A stretch of 64,000 nt of DNA from Enchytraeus crypticus (GCA_905160935.1 CAJHZI010000435.1:1-64000), one strand, 5' to 3'; shown: positions 33,376 through 46,305, counted from the first letter of the stretch. Made by a program: numbers and translations. Notes: generated by a model not told the origin, from the letters alone.

Positions 33376-34439
33376 TCTCTTAGTATTTAGACATTCGCAC
33401 AATATTAAATATTTATAGACATAAACCTCTTATGGCAAACATTTTTATTCTGCCCTTCCCCTCTCTTTCACTCTCTCCCTCCCCTCTCTCACTCTCTCTC
33501 TCTCGCTCTCTATCTCTCGCTCTCTTTCTTTCTCTCTCTAAAATCCAACTGCAAACCACAGAGAAATACATGCAATATACAGACGGTGCTTAATAAAATT
33601 AATGTCTCCATAGACTCCATTATATCAGTCTTAAAATTAATGTGCATATTCATTATTAATTCAGTCTTAAATTTCATCTGAACCTCTAAAAGCCCTATTT
33701 CTATTCAATTTGCGCAAAAATAAATTTATATTGTTAATGAGCTGTCATGCGCTATGCTTAGCAGCATAAGTGAGAAGATTTAAGTGTTCAGTACCTAGCC
33801 GTCAAATGGCGACCACAACAGGAGAAGAAGATTATTCATAAAGCTGCGCTTACTGCAACAATTTGCATATTCAAAAACAACGGTTACTTATAAATAAGGA
33901 GATGGGAAGAAAAAAACTGCAAAAACAAACAATTTACCAAAAAGGCTTTGTAATGACATGCGCTGTGTTTTGCGCGTTACTAGGTTAACAACTTAACAGA
34001 AATAAACATTAAAAACAAACAAATCAACATTTGAACTCATACCTTACTTAATGCCTTGATTTAGCGATGGAACCGCAGTATTCCTTTCACATATTCATGT
34101 TTTAATGCTTATGCAACAATTCCTGTTGCATAGTTTGACAATTTTATACGTATATTTCGCTATGTGTTATTCTATTTACGATTTCTTAATATATTTCATA
34201 AATGAATGCTTCACTTCTTCTTATTACATGTATTAGTCCAAGACTCTGTACTCTCTGTTCTGCTGTACGTTTCAATCCCATCTGAATGAATATCCAATTT
34301 TCTTGTAATATTCGTCTGCCAGATTAGCAGGCGTTTGAAGTAACTGACAGTAATATATTGCGACCAGCCAAACTACATAATTTAATTTCTCACTACAATA
34401 CTTGTTAAATAATTATTCAGTTCGTCAGAGACGATAAAT

Positions 34440-34640
34440 TAGATAAAGCTTGCAATAGACAGCGTGTCTATAGACTGGTGTGCAATAGACAGCGTGTCTA
34501 TAGACTAGTGTGCAACAGACAGCGTGTCTATAGACTGGTGTGCAATAGACAGCGTGTCTATAGATTGGTGTGTAACAGCGTGTCTATAGAATGATGTGCA
34601 ACAGACTGGTTTTTCAATAGACTGGTGTGCAATAGGCTGG
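34440..34640. repeat. Minisatellite ATAGACAGCGTGTCTATAGA
   Basis: About seven units of 28-32 bp (GTGCAATAGACAGCGTGTCT plus ATAGACTG). Each unit contains a near-palindrome TAGACAGCGTGTCTA. Confidence 0.9.
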
Positions 34641-34929
34641 AGCTGCCACAGGCTTTTTCACGCTGATCGCCTGTAACAATTTAATTATTTATTATTATTA
34701 TTAGTATTGCTATTATTATTATTATTAATGTTTCAGCTAATAATCAGTCATATCGGCCTATAATCAGTCACTTCTGATTACTCTAAGGAAATATCAAAAG
34801 TAATAATTTTTATTTTTATTATTGTAATTATTATTTGTAGGTCTATGATTATGATAATTATTAATATTATTAAAATACTATCAATACACTTAATTATATA
34901 AATCTTGTTTTTGTTATTGTTTATTTTAT

Positions 34930-35582
34930 ACGTTGTGGAACTACTTGCATGCAACCAATGATCCAGCACGTTGGTCTATGTGTACAGTGTACATGTATAT
35001 ATCTGTATGGATACAAGCGCTTCACGTCTATGAATGGAGCAACTGTTTAAAGACACGCAGTGACTGAGTCACTCGAACAAGCTTCTCTCTCTTCACTTCT
35101 CTCTATCTCTATCGCCCTCCATCTTTCTCTGCTGCTGTCTCTATTTCTATCTCGCTAGCTAATATTCTCCCCTCTGCATTCTTTGTCTGTCTAACAGTCT
35201 CTGTTTATGTTTCGGTCTCTGTCTCCCTCTCTCTCGTCTCTTTTTGAATATGTATGTCTGTCTGTCTCTTTTCCTGTCGCTATATATCTCTCTCTCCTTA
35301 TCTCTCTCTCTCCCTCTACTACCCATCCGTCGATACAATCCCAGCCTATCACGTATAGCTTTCCTCTGTTACAACGGCTTTGTAACAATCCGAATAACGG
35401 CGCCAGTTGCTGGCTAAGTTATCATACAATAGTTTAATGCTAGAGCTTACTTGGCGTCAGATTCCTCTCACAAACGCAAGTCATGGACTAGGTAAGCAAT
35501 GAGTATGAAGACAGCACCTACTGATTCTCTGGCCAACACATAACCGATCTATCTGTAAGACCCGATAGCGTGATCTATCAAA

Positions 35583-35629
<47 letters not shown>

Positions 35630-35732
35630 AAGTGTTAGGTTAAGTGGCAGGTTCAAAGTACATATTCTTACGTTGTGGAACTACTTGCATGCAACCAATG
35701 ATCCAGCACGTTGGTCTATGTGTACAGTGTAT
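34930..35732. repeat. Identical 62-bp direct repeats about 740 bp apart
   Basis: The 62 bp from 34930 recurs at 35670 without a mismatch by eye (start ACGTTGTGGAACTACTTGCA, end TCTATGTGTACAGTGTA). Between them lie CT-rich tracts (35080-35320 and 35585-35630) and a family D terminal fragment (35635-35668). Confidence 0.85.
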
Positions 35733-36419
35733 ATATCAGTGTATTCTCTACGCGTGGAAAACATTGAAAAGATATTATAATTGAAAATAGAATTTTAATT
35801 ATGTTAAATTAAGAAACTGTTGTTACTTTCTAAAAAGAACAATCCTTAGATCAATAAGTTAATACCTTCGCAATAGGCTAGACCTTAACCATACCTTCCT
35901 TTTACATCTTTGCTTTATCTTAACTTGACAACGCAGTTATTTTCTTGCGTATCAGCACATAAGCATCTGGCATCAGAGTCTTTGTCGGACCCTACATCTG
36001 CCTAACTGAGAAATTAATGAAAGCTTTCTTTACGCGTAGAAAACATTGAAAAAAATTATAATTGAAAATATAAATTTTTAAACTTAGCATGAGCACTTTT
36101 CACAAATAAAGATAACCCAATATTTCATTAATTTAATTCATATATAATTAAATTACTACTCCTACATCACCATTATGATTGATCTATGCTTCCTCCAATT
36201 AATTTAAAAACTTCAACCTTTACGTGTATGTTCTATAATCTACCCTCGCAGAGTGTTGTATATACTGTGTAGATAAATAGAGTCAGATAAATATAGCTAA
36301 ATATACTTCAGATAAATATAGCCCTAAATATTGTCTAAAATGGCCATTATCATGAAATTTGGCAGGCTATAACTCGTTAATAATTTGAAATAATAATCTC
36401 ATTAATAGACATTAAACGA

Positions 36420-36476
36420 ATATATATATATATATATATATAATATATATATATATATTTAAATTATATATATATA

Positions 36477-36520
<44 letters not shown>

Positions 36521-36540
36521 TGTATACATGCACATGTATA
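36420..36540. repeat. (TA)n microsatellite
   Basis: TA tracts with AATT interruptions, about 115 bp. The preceding 0.7 kb holds nothing I recognise except a 45-bp repeat at 35755/36032. Confidence 0.92.
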
Positions 36541-37054
36541 TACATGTATATAAAATATAGTCGATTGATTTTTGAGCTAACTGCAAAGTCTTGAATATGC
36601 ATCAGTACGAAAGGGACAAATGCAATTCTGCTTTCTTAACAAAATACAAAACATATTGACCATGTCATTTAATTATTGAATCGATTTTAAATTGGCACTT
36701 GATCCCGTTTATACATTTCATTAACGTTATTTAACTATAATAAGCAATATTTAGAATTATTGTCAAAATCAAATATACGAGCGGGTCAGTTCAATGCAAA
36801 TCGAGTAGTACGAGGAGATGAAAGCCACGCACTGAGTTAATGATGTTAACTCAGAATTCTAGCTGTGTAAATATTGTCTTGAACTGAAAACAGGCTTGAT
36901 GTACTCGAGACAGAAAATAGTCCATAGAAGTTGATAGAGTTCTTGTCAAAGATAAGGTTAGATTGAAGAAAAGAGATGAGAGAGAGAGAACTAAAGATTG
37001 AGGAAGCTACAGAGAAAGAGACAGAGAGAGCGAGCTAAAGAAGAGAGTGATAGC

Positions 37055-37130
37055 ATATCACTCTTGGCTGGAGCCAGTGGCGAAGTCGGTAAGATACTCG
37101 ACCGAGGATCAGTTGCCTTAGCTTTACCAT
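37055..37130 (+). mobile_element. SINE family A head
   Basis: TGGCTGGAGCCAGTGGCGAA, TCGGTAAGATACTCGACC, GGATCAGT. The copy stops before the B box and runs into CTTTACCATATGCATG and a (TA)n tract at 37140-37210. Confidence 0.8.
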
Positions 37131-37134
37131 ATGC

Positions 37135-37194
<60 letters not shown>

Positions 37195-38329
37195 TGTATA
37201 TATATTGATATAATGATATATTATATATATATCAATTAATACAGATACAGATACTACAGACAAACACACAAAAATAGAGATAGAGTTTAAGATAGAGAAA
37301 GAGATAGAAAGAGAGAAAGATACAGGTATAGATAGAGATAGAGAAAAATATAGTATAAGGTAGAGATAGAGAAAAATATAGAGATAGACATAGACATTGA
37401 CATAGACATAAGGAGAAAAGGGAAAGAAAGAGATAAAGAAATAGAGAGTGCCTGTGATTGCTGATTTCTTTATATTACGCGGTGGTTTTACTGGAATTTT
37501 GATGGAAAAACCTGAAGCAGGATTCGCCGATTTCTTCAGACAGTGTCGTAAAGCAGTGCAGCTTTAGCAAAATTTGTACCTGTTTCAATTGTAACAAACT
37601 CTTAATTACAATAGTATGATAGGTACGTATAGTTCTCTGTCAGTCGATAATCGCCAAGCCATGTTAATAATCGATACACAACGTATGGTACAGGATAATG
37701 GCGTCATCAGGAAATAAATAAGTAATTAGTACATTGCCGCATATTTCCAACTAATCGGCACATCTGGGCGTATATCAGTGTGTTTACACTTTTAATCGAT
37801 GATGAGATCAATTTACTATTTGAGAGATAGACTGCTGAATCAGTTGCATGATTGAATATCTCCTGATAGGATCATTAAATACCCAATGTGCTTCTGAACC
37901 CTGACGTTAAACACACTATAACCTGCCTACATGTCAGCATTGATTTGCCCTATTTTCAGCAATATCTCAGAACAGGCAAGTGCACTAATTAACTTTCCTC
38001 CTGCCTCGTCATATAGTAACGTATTAACAAACAGTAGCTTTTGCACTCAGTACTCATGACTAAACTGCTGCTTGCTTTTTAGCGACGAAGCTTTCATAAC
38101 ATGAAAATAATCTTTTCACGGCTGCTCGAATGTTTAGAGGAGATTTGAAAATAAAGGATAAGATTTTGGCCTTAAGGTGAAGTACATTAAAACCCACCTG
38201 TCCTAATCTCTCTTAGAAATCCTATTGAGTTATGAAGATCTGAGAAAAACAAGTATATCATGAAAGTCAAGTTTGCAGAATAATGAAAAAATCACCTTAA
38301 TTTTTAATAATTATAAATAATATTCTCCG

Positions 38330-38600
38330 ACAATTTTTTTGGCAATGCCATACACGGTGACCAGTCTTCGAGGTTCCTTTACAGGTTTCTGTCAGGTTAA
38401 TTTCAAATTTATCAATCCTTCCCATGGGTCATCATACATATCTTTACAGTTGATACTGGCAATTGCCAAAAAGCTCCGACGCATGATTAACCTTCTATGT
38501 GCGCAATGGGATATATTTCATTTCTTGACGGATCTTAGCTTTGAACTCAGGCCATTTGCATCATAGGTAAGCACTACAACCGTTACATCATATCACCTCT
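38330..38600 (-). mobile_element. SINE family F, tRNA-derived
   Basis: Minus strand B box CCTGAGTTCAAAGCTAAGAT, the body ending GAACCTCGAAGACTGGTCAC. About 70-75% identical by eye to the copy at 15.9 kb. The short open frame here is not coding. Confidence 0.8.
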
Positions 38601-38814
38601 CATCAAAGAGGATATGCTATAATCCTTGGAGAAGGTGTCAATCTATCTATGTAAATTCTTTACCCTTGTGTTTGAATAGACTTCCTGATTCATCGACGGC
38701 GCGCTCGTTGTTGAGTGAGGAACTGACAGGCTAATGAATATTGTATCTTGGGACTATTAACTCTTAGCAGTAAGTTGTCAATCAGGGACTAGTGAATGAG
38801 AGGTAGGAATATCC

Positions 38815-38885
38815 CGACGTCCCTGACAACATCGCTGGATGAGGAAACGGACGTTAAACCTTTATTATTATTATTATATATCGTT
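38815..38885 (+). mobile_element. SINE family b
   Basis: CGACGTCCCTGACAACATCG, CTGGATGAGGAAACGGACGT, TAAACC and a (TTA)n tail. Confidence 0.85.
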
Positions 38886-39539
38886 TATGCTGGAGAGGAG
38901 TGAACCTCGGAACAGGATAGTTTATATGAGAGGTTGAGAGGATTGCACCTGAAGCCTGAGCGAAGCTGACGACATAAGAGCATTCTCACGCTTCTCACGC
39001 TGAAGGATGAAGTACTGCAGGATTTACAATTCTCTAACAAGACTTGAGCTTATCATAAAATACTAACCAGCTAATCCTCACAAATAGTGACTGCTTGCTA
39101 AGACTTTGAAGTATTTCTGTTATATATAATGCTTACTCTTGAGAAGGGAAACATTTTGTTCAGACTTCTTTAGCGGCTCAGGGTAGATTTTTATTTATTA
39201 TGAGAGCATTAATGTAGCTTATAAAAGAGATAAATATAAAAAAATATTCACCGTGAAATCTCTTTTTTTAAATTTTATTATAATCAAATTTTTTTTTCAC
39301 AATGACTGCAACTATACAACCCTATTTAGTTATGCATATTAAGACTAAATTTTGAATCCAAAATTAGTATTATATCATTCATTCACTAGCACATGTATAT
39401 CACTAAAACTGAACAAAATACACAACGAAGATATCATCGAGGTAGATTCTCGTTTGTATCTCTCATAATAATTCTGGCCGAAAAGATCTTGCCAAGAACG
39501 TGAATAGGGTTATGATCAAGTAAAAGGCCAAGACAGTTT

Positions 39540-39650
39540 AACATCAGTTTCGTCTGTAGAAAGAATATCAGTGACGAAAGAGTCCAGGATTTGTGCTCGC
39601 ACTGAGGGCAGTGGAAACCACACTGTTGAACCGTTCAACCAAACCCTAAT
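39540..39650 (-). mobile_element. SINE family A, diverged
   Basis: The plus strand reads ACATCAGTTTCGTCTGTAGA, AATATCAGTGACGAAAGAGT and CCAGGATTTGTGCTCGCAC, an antisense family A core and B box. Confidence 0.72.
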
Positions 39651-39699
39651 CTCCTTCGTATTCATTCTCCTCTAGTCATTCATTATACATGCAGCAATA

Positions 39700-40050
39700 A
39701 TCAACCATCATCATCATCATTTTCATCTTCGTCTTTATCATCATCATCTTCATCATCATCATCGTCAACATCATCACCATCATCATCTTTTTGTTCTCCT
39801 TCTTCATATTCTTCTTCTTCTTCTTCTTCTTCATCTTCTTCTTAAGCCCACTAAATCAGTTTAACTATGGTCGGGATATCAATAGACTTCCTCTCATTCG
39901 TTTTAGAAAATAATGTACCACCTAGGCGCTCACCTAAACCGAATGCCTTTTCAGTCATTGGTTTGGATCATAATACTTTGTCGCTTTTTATGACAGTGCA
40001 GTCCTCGTTTGGTCAGTTTTCAGCAAACCGAACACAACACGGGTAGCCAT
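39700..40050 (-). mobile_element. SINE family E, full length
   Basis: A long ATC/TTC triplet tract (39705-39845), CAGTTTAACTATGGTCGGGA, CACCTAGGCGCTCACCTAAA, TTTATGACAGTGCAGTCCTC, and ending GCAAACCGAACACAACACGG. Confidence 0.82.
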
Positions 40051-40374
40051 AGCAGAACTATAAAATATAATTATCTACCTCTGCCAGAGCAAACCTCAAG
40101 TCTAATTCTAATTCTATGATATATTTTATTATTTATGAGCACGCGTTTGATAAAGTGACAAGCCAATTTTTCTCATAATGCATTTATTAGAGACATTTAG
40201 ATCAAAATCATGTCGCTTGAAAGACTAAATAATTTGGAGCGGTTTTGTCTTTAGTTTCTGCCGAACATAATTCTTACTAAGTGATTACTTGACTAGTGGC
40301 AAATTCATTGCACACTTCACTTAACTTGAAAATAAGATTCTGATGATTTTAAGTCAAATGTGAAATTTTTACTA

Positions 40375-40510
40375 TAGGAGCCCTTGGCGATGTAGGTAGG
40401 ATAGATATCCGACTGCAGATCAATATGTTCGAAATTCAAATCCTGGAAATTAAAATCATCGATACTGTTTTACAGAGACGAAACTGATGTTCACACTAGC
40501 TTTAGTCTAT
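40375..40510 (+). mobile_element. SINE family A, diverged
   Basis: AGGAGCCCTTGGCGATGTAG, ATAGATATCCGACTGCAGAT, AATTCAAATCCTGG and GACGAAACTGATGTTCACAC, then CTAGCTTTAG. Confidence 0.75.
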
Positions 40511-40574
40511 ATCAATTTCAAAACGTAGAGTTTGTCCCAACTACCACTATAAATAAAAACATGTCTTCATCAAT

Positions 40575-40700
40575 TAGTGTTCACGACAATTACTGATCAC
40601 GACACCCCTACCCTCACCCACATGATCACGACACCACCCCTACTCTCACCCACATGATCACGACACCCCTACTCTCAGATCACGACACCCCTACTCTCAC
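40575..40700. repeat. GATCACGACACCCC minisatellite
   Basis: Four to five units of 25-33 bp containing GATCACGACACCCCTACTCT. Confidence 0.87.
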
Positions 40701-41199
40701 TACTCCTCCCCTGCTGCCAAGGCGCCGGAAGATGGTGAGTTATTTACAAGATCAATTCAGTGAACAACAATGTTCCTCTGCGGCATTCTCTCATAGATCG
40801 TTCAACTCTTTCTCTTCTTCTCATAGCAGTCTAACATTCCTCCATCCTACGTCTCCATATCTGTATGCAATTGTGTTGTGTTCCATAAATTAAACATTAT
40901 TATAGTTATAAACTGCATATGTTTTAACGTCAACTGGGGCTAGTATAGAGAATTGAAGTTTGAAAGATCACTAAATAATAAATTAAAACTGAAATATTTA
41001 GATATTTTACAAATATGTGTAGTTATATCTCTCTGTATCACTTAATAATTTTCACTGTAACCATCATCTGCCCCTCCACCCTCTCTTCCTCTCCCTCTCT
41101 GTTCCTCTCTTTCTCTCTCGGTGTTTTCAGGAATAGAAAGAAGAGGACTTGCTCTAAGAGTTGAAGTTTGCAAAGAGAGGCCAGATAAGGAAGAATAGA

Positions 41200-41360
41200 G
41201 GGGAATCAATCAATCAATGAGAATTTAACGTCCGGTTCCTCGCCAAGAGGCAATGTCAGGGACATATTAAACACAAACAGGCGCCAAAGCATGACGACAC
41301 CATATACACCATATGCACCATATCGTGATGACGATTGAGACACGATGACACTGAGAATTA
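41200..41360 (-). mobile_element. SINE family c (ATTG tail)
   Basis: Minus-strand core TGTCCCTGACATTGCC, GGCGAGGAACCGGACGTTAA and tail ATTGATTGATT, with body sequence (GACGACTGAG-like) as at 25.7 kb. Confidence 0.82.
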
Positions 41361-41429
41361 GGATTATAATAATGGATATGGAGAGAAAACCAGATGGCAT
41401 AGTCGTCATAATAATCAGAGATTAAAGTG

Positions 41430-41441
41430 GGGAGACGTATA

Positions 41442-41514
<73 letters not shown>

Positions 41515-41598
41515 GTCTCCGTCTTAATTATTGCTATTCATTGAGAATAATTCATATATACTGCCTCTCCTTCCCTCTCTATATTTTTCTCTCCCAAC

Positions 41599-41678
<80 letters not shown>

Positions 41679-41680
41679 TT
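41430..41680. repeat. (TA)n, (CT)n, (TA)n cluster
   Basis: TA 41440-41512 bounded by GGGGAGACGTATAT and, inverted, ATATACGTCTCCG, so the array has inverted flanks. Then CT 41600-41640 and TA 41640-41678. Confidence 0.92.
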
Positions 41681-42594
41681 GGATTTGAGTCCTATAAGCA
41701 AATAATTTCCCTACTTTTTAAAGTACTTGCAACTACAATTATTTTTAACTCTCTCTTATGTGCATAGGATTTATTTGTGGCCAAATTAGGATGGTTTTCT
41801 GTGCAGGCCTCGTATTCTTTTGCTGATTCGTGTGCTTATATGTCTAGATATTGGTCAATTAGCTTGGGCGGTTTCAACCAGTCTTCTGGGATCCATAAAA
41901 GCGCTTATTTCCGCTCAACTTCCCGCTTCAATGTCGCGGTTGTCAGACTGCTGAAATTTCAACCACCAATTAGACTATCCTCTAACATTTTGCTAATGCC
42001 TGATGAAAGTAGAATTTAAATGATTGTTTAATTTAGTGTGAAATTGACTTTTAGATTGGTATGATGAATAATACAGATTCTCCATACACCTTCGTTCTGC
42101 GTTTTTAAAGCATTAAATATGTCAGTAATAATATTTTATATTCGCAACAATATTACTAAGACAAGCACCATTTGATATGCTAACGGGGTGGCAAGTATGA
42201 TACAGAGAACTCTTTGTGATTAAATAAGACTTACTCAAGATAATCTACAATCGTTATATAATAGTAGGCTTAAGAATGATAAGGGTTCACCGAAGATTGC
42301 AAATATTGATATTGTGAAAGAAATGTAAAATGACTAGCTTGAAATCCTATAAATGGTCAAATATCAGACCTTAATGTGAACTGTTTGAAGAGGCTCGTGT
42401 AAATACAGACGAGTTACTTTTAGCTCAATCAGAAAGTTTCAATCATCACATATTCCTTTACTATTTCATGCTAAACTTTCAGTAGAGAAACAATATATTT
42501 ATCAATATTGGGAATTTGGGAATTAAATTAGAGCACTTGGTACAGCCTGTGCTTTATGAAAGAAGCAACGTCGAGCTTGTTTAGTACTTGTATG

Positions 42595-42735
42595 GTCCGC
42601 CAATTCCAAGACCGAGTGATGATAGCATTGCAAGAAACCAGGGGTGTCAGAAGGTTATTCTTCAATCTGCGCCAGTTTCAATCAATTGCAATCAATATTA
42701 AAATATAACGGTTATTAATCACCATAGATTTCTAT
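42595..42735 (+). mobile_element. 5S rRNA-derived SINE, diverged
   Basis: AAGACCGAGTGATGATAGCA, GGTTATTCTTCAATCTGCGC and ACGGTTATTAATCACCATAG. The 5' end is truncated. Confidence 0.7.
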
Positions 42736-42837
42736 CTCTCCCACTCTTTCCCTCACTCTCTATTCTCTCTCTCTCTCTCTCTGTCTTTCTTTCTTTCTCT
42801 CCCCATCCCTCTCTCATTCTCTCTCCATCCCTCTCTC

Positions 42838-43100
42838 ACTGGTGTTCTGCCAAGTGGAGGGTTTAATGTATATATTAATACTCAGAGTTTGCTTTCTCGT
42901 TAGGTAAAGAGCACTCCATCGAGCATCACAAATTAAACCCTCAACAAAAGGCTATGCCATGTGTATACCTATGTAGCCTATATCGTGAGAAGTATATGGC
43001 TTCTGGTGGGGATTTCAACTGCTTACTTCTTGCTTAGTCGCCTCTTTGACACGTATAGTTAACGGATAATCTATTCATTAGTGACTAGGATACAACAGGA
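42838..43100 (-). mobile_element. SINE family D, near full length
   Basis: The plus strand reads TTCTGCCAAGTGGAGGGTTT, AGAGCACTCCATCGAGCATC, TGTAGCCTATATCGTGAGAA, CGCCTCTTTGACACGTATAG and GATAATCTATTCATTAGTG. A CT-rich tract at 42720-42838 lies at its 3' end. Confidence 0.82.
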
Positions 43101-43199
43101 AAACAATATTTCCTCCTTAGGCATGGAGTTCAGGAGGGAATTATGAAAATTTCAAAAAAACTAAGCAAAGAAGGTCTATAAATCTATTGCACTTATGGT

Positions 43200-43420
43200 A
43201 TCATAACCATCATCTTCCATTGTTTTGCTAGGATCGGAATTAAATTTTTCCACTTATTTTAGAAAATTTTAAAACAATTTCTGGAACCTAGGTGCTCCAA
43301 ATACCCGAATGCCCTTACTGACGTTGCTTTGGATTTTAGTACTTTACCACCTTTACGACACTTACAGTCCTCGGTGGATTTATTACGAAGCAGCAAGAAC
43401 ACAACAAGGGTAATGTGTAA
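43200..43420 (-). mobile_element. SINE family E
   Basis: The plus strand reads CATCATCTTCCATTGTTTTG, GCTAGGATCGG, AACAATTTCTGGAACCTAGG, CTTTACGACACTTACAGTCC and AAGAACACAACAAGGG. Confidence 0.8.
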
Positions 43421-43659
43421 GAACCAAAAAGAAGATAAATTATTCTGATGTCAGATGCACAACTGGGCGCGCCTGCCAAGTTACAAAGTCTGCATTCTGT
43501 GACTGGCATGATACATTTGGGAAATTTCTTTGATTAATTAATACATCATCCTATGAATGTGATAGAATCATTGTCTGCCACAAATGTTAAATTATTAATC
43601 TTCCTGGTTAAGCGTTCTTGCTCAAAGGTTCAGCCGTTTTTAATGGCCTTGTTAACAGA

Positions 43660-43850
43660 TATTAATATGTGTTAACAGTCTTTAACATATTTTAACAGAG
43701 TTTAACAGATCTGAACACAATTGAACACATTTTAATAGGTTTTAACAGATTTTAATTTTTAACAGAATTTATCAGATTTTAACAGATTTTAACGAAGTTA
43801 ACAGATTTTAACATACTTTGGCAGATTTTAGCGGATTATAACAATTTTCT
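43660..43850. repeat. TTTAACAGA minisatellite
   Basis: About 16 imperfect 11-13 bp units (TTTTAACAGATT). A few further units lie at 44375-44415, beyond an RTE-like insertion. Confidence 0.87.
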
Positions 43851-44009
43851 TCGTGTTGTGCTAGGGTGCGGTTGGGACCACTGCAGAATAGAGCAATCGC
43901 AAACAAGCTGCCGCTTATATATAAGAGGCGACTAAAGTGAAAGTTGCGGAAGGCAAAAAGGGATCCATCTCAGCATTAAATTTCCCCATGATTAAATGTA
44001 ATACAAACG

Positions 44010-44345
44010 AACGTAGAAGTTCTAGAAAGAGTCGGTACAGATAGAATGTTAATAAATGTGACAAGAGATAGAAAGAAAAGCTTGGTAGGACATAGTATAA
44101 GGGGAGTGGTTTGCTGAAGGATGTAATAGAAAGATGATTGAAGCCGAAAATTGTCAGTGCTGAAGGGTGTAAATGAACAAAGATTTAAGAGGACAATTGT
44201 CAGAGGCAGACCAAGACATGGGATTTTAGAAGATCTGACAATAAATTCGTATTTATTATACAGAGATGAAAAGAAAAGCTGTGGATAGAGTTGGCTGAAA
44301 GAGTTCTATGCCATGGACCTGTTGTTAGGCAGTGAAGTAGAAGAA
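44010..44345 (+). pseudogene. RTE-like LINE, decayed 3' fragment
   Basis: The segment contains the diverged tail: GAGTCGGTACAGATAG (GTDR region), AGGCAGACCAAGACATGGG (GRPRxG) and the end CATGGACCTGTTGTTAGGCAG, followed by a GAA-rich tail. It carries many indels. Confidence 0.8.
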
Positions 44346-45054
44346 GAAGACGATGAAGAAGAAGAAGATTACAAATTTTAGCAGAGTTTAACATTTTTCA
44401 ACAGAGTTTGACAGATATTGAGCGGTAATTCAACTGACTGAAATAAAGATTTAATAATTGATCGCATGTTTACCGATGTATGTGCAACAATGGAAAGAAG
44501 ATTGACAAAGCCGCAGCTAATGGACGGTGGCATATAAGCGGATATTGCCTCAACGGAGCATTTCACTTAATGTATCTAAACAGAATATAAAAATATTGAA
44601 ACAATTTTATTTCCTACGTCATCTCCAATCAAAACAAAACTTCTATAATCCGTGCACTGAATGACCTCTATCGTTCATCCTCGTATGTTTGTATTTATAA
44701 TTGCCTGATGATGTTGCGATGATGCGATTACAATGACTTTAATACTTCCTCGAATTGATGTACAGGCACACATGTAATTTCTATTTGTTACAATAACATC
44801 TCCAGCCGTATCAACTTGTAGAGAAGATCGAGGGTGTGCTCTTCGATTGATTCTCGAAATTCGTACAAAAAGCGTGATCCATAAATTCTTTAAAAATAAC
44901 TCCGGATTTCACGTATGAAGATCTTTATTCGTCAATTATACAGCTAAACAAATATAACAAGTGTCTTACAACGAACGAAGCAGTGCAGAGTGCAGACTAC
45001 AAAACACAAGTGCTATAACTAATGCTACAGTAAACTCACATACACACACACACA

Positions 45055-45061
45055 CACATAT

Positions 45062-45117
<56 letters not shown>

Positions 45118-45118
45118 T
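45055..45118. repeat. (TA)n microsatellite
   Basis: TA tract preceded by (CA)n. Confidence 0.93.
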
Positions 45119-45529
45119 GTACATGTATATCAAATTTGCATAATAAATCTGACATATTATATAGTATATTATATATTAGTTACAATAAGATCATTTTAAA
45201 GAAGTAACTTGCACGGACTTTCTTTCCTCACGTTGTGAGGCGACAAAGAGCTGTCATGATAAAATTAACATTATACTGTACTTCTTAATGGCAATAGAAA
45301 AAAATTCTTTGGCTGACGGCTGTGCAAAACATGAAAAATGAATTTAAGAATTTCTTAAAGAAAATTCAGACCGATCTCATCTTCCATCTTGTGTACCAGT
45401 TCAATTGTTACAGCGCAATAATTCAATCGAAGGTCAAGCGCGGAACTGAAGTCCAATATATTGGAAGAACAAATCTCTTGGGACTACTTTATGGATTTCT
45501 GTTATTGATATAAAATCTGATAAATTGAA

Positions 45530-46305
45530 GCATTTCACATTCTCTTTCTCTCCACATTCTCTTTCTCTTCACGTTCTCTTTCTCTTTACATTCTCTTTCT
45601 CATTACGTTCTCTTTCTCTTCACGTTCTCTTTCTCTTCACGTTCTCGTTCTCTTCACATTCTCTTTCTCATCACGTTCTTTTTTCATCACATGTATCTTT
45701 CTCTTAACATTCTCTTTCACTTCACGTTCTCTTTCTCATCACGTTCTCTTTCTCTTCACATTCTCTTTCTCTTCAAATTTTCTTTCTCTTCACATGTCTC
45801 TTTCTGTTCATGTTCTCTTTCTCTTCACATTTCTCTTTCTCTTCACATTCCCTTTTTCTTCACATTCTCTTTCTCTTCAGATTCTCGTTCTTTTCACATT
45901 CTCTTTCTCTTCGCGTTCTCTTTCTCTTCACCTTCTCTTTCTCTTCACGTTCTCTTTCTCTTCAAATTCTCTTTCCCTTCACATTCTCTTTCTCATCACG
46001 TTCTCTTTCTCTTTAGGCCTACATTCCCTTTCTCATCACGTTCTCTTTCTCTTCACATTCTCTTTCTCTTCACATTCTCTTTCACTTCACGTTCTCCTTC
46101 TCATCACGTTCTCTTTCTCTTCAAATTCTCTTTCTCTTCAAATTCTCTTTCTCTTCAAATTCTCTTTCCCTTCACATTCTCTTTCTCATCACGTTCTCTT
46201 TCTCCTTAGGCCTACATTCCCTTTCTCATCACGTTCTCTTTCTCTTCACATTCTCTTTCTCTTCACATTCTCTTTCTCATTACGTTTTCTTTATCTGCTG
46301 CACAA
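45530..46305. repeat. 17-bp polypyrimidine minisatellite
   Basis: About 45 units of TTCACATTCTCTTTCTC, giving low-complexity frames (FSSHSLSL) in all three plus frames because 17 is not a multiple of 3. A higher-order block ending CTTTAGGCCTACATTCCC is repeated at 46010 and 46205. Confidence 0.93.

Noticed and set aside
41777..42019. 80-codon plus-strand frame with protein-like composition
   Set aside because: No motif, no splice context and no second copy; there is too little to call a gene.
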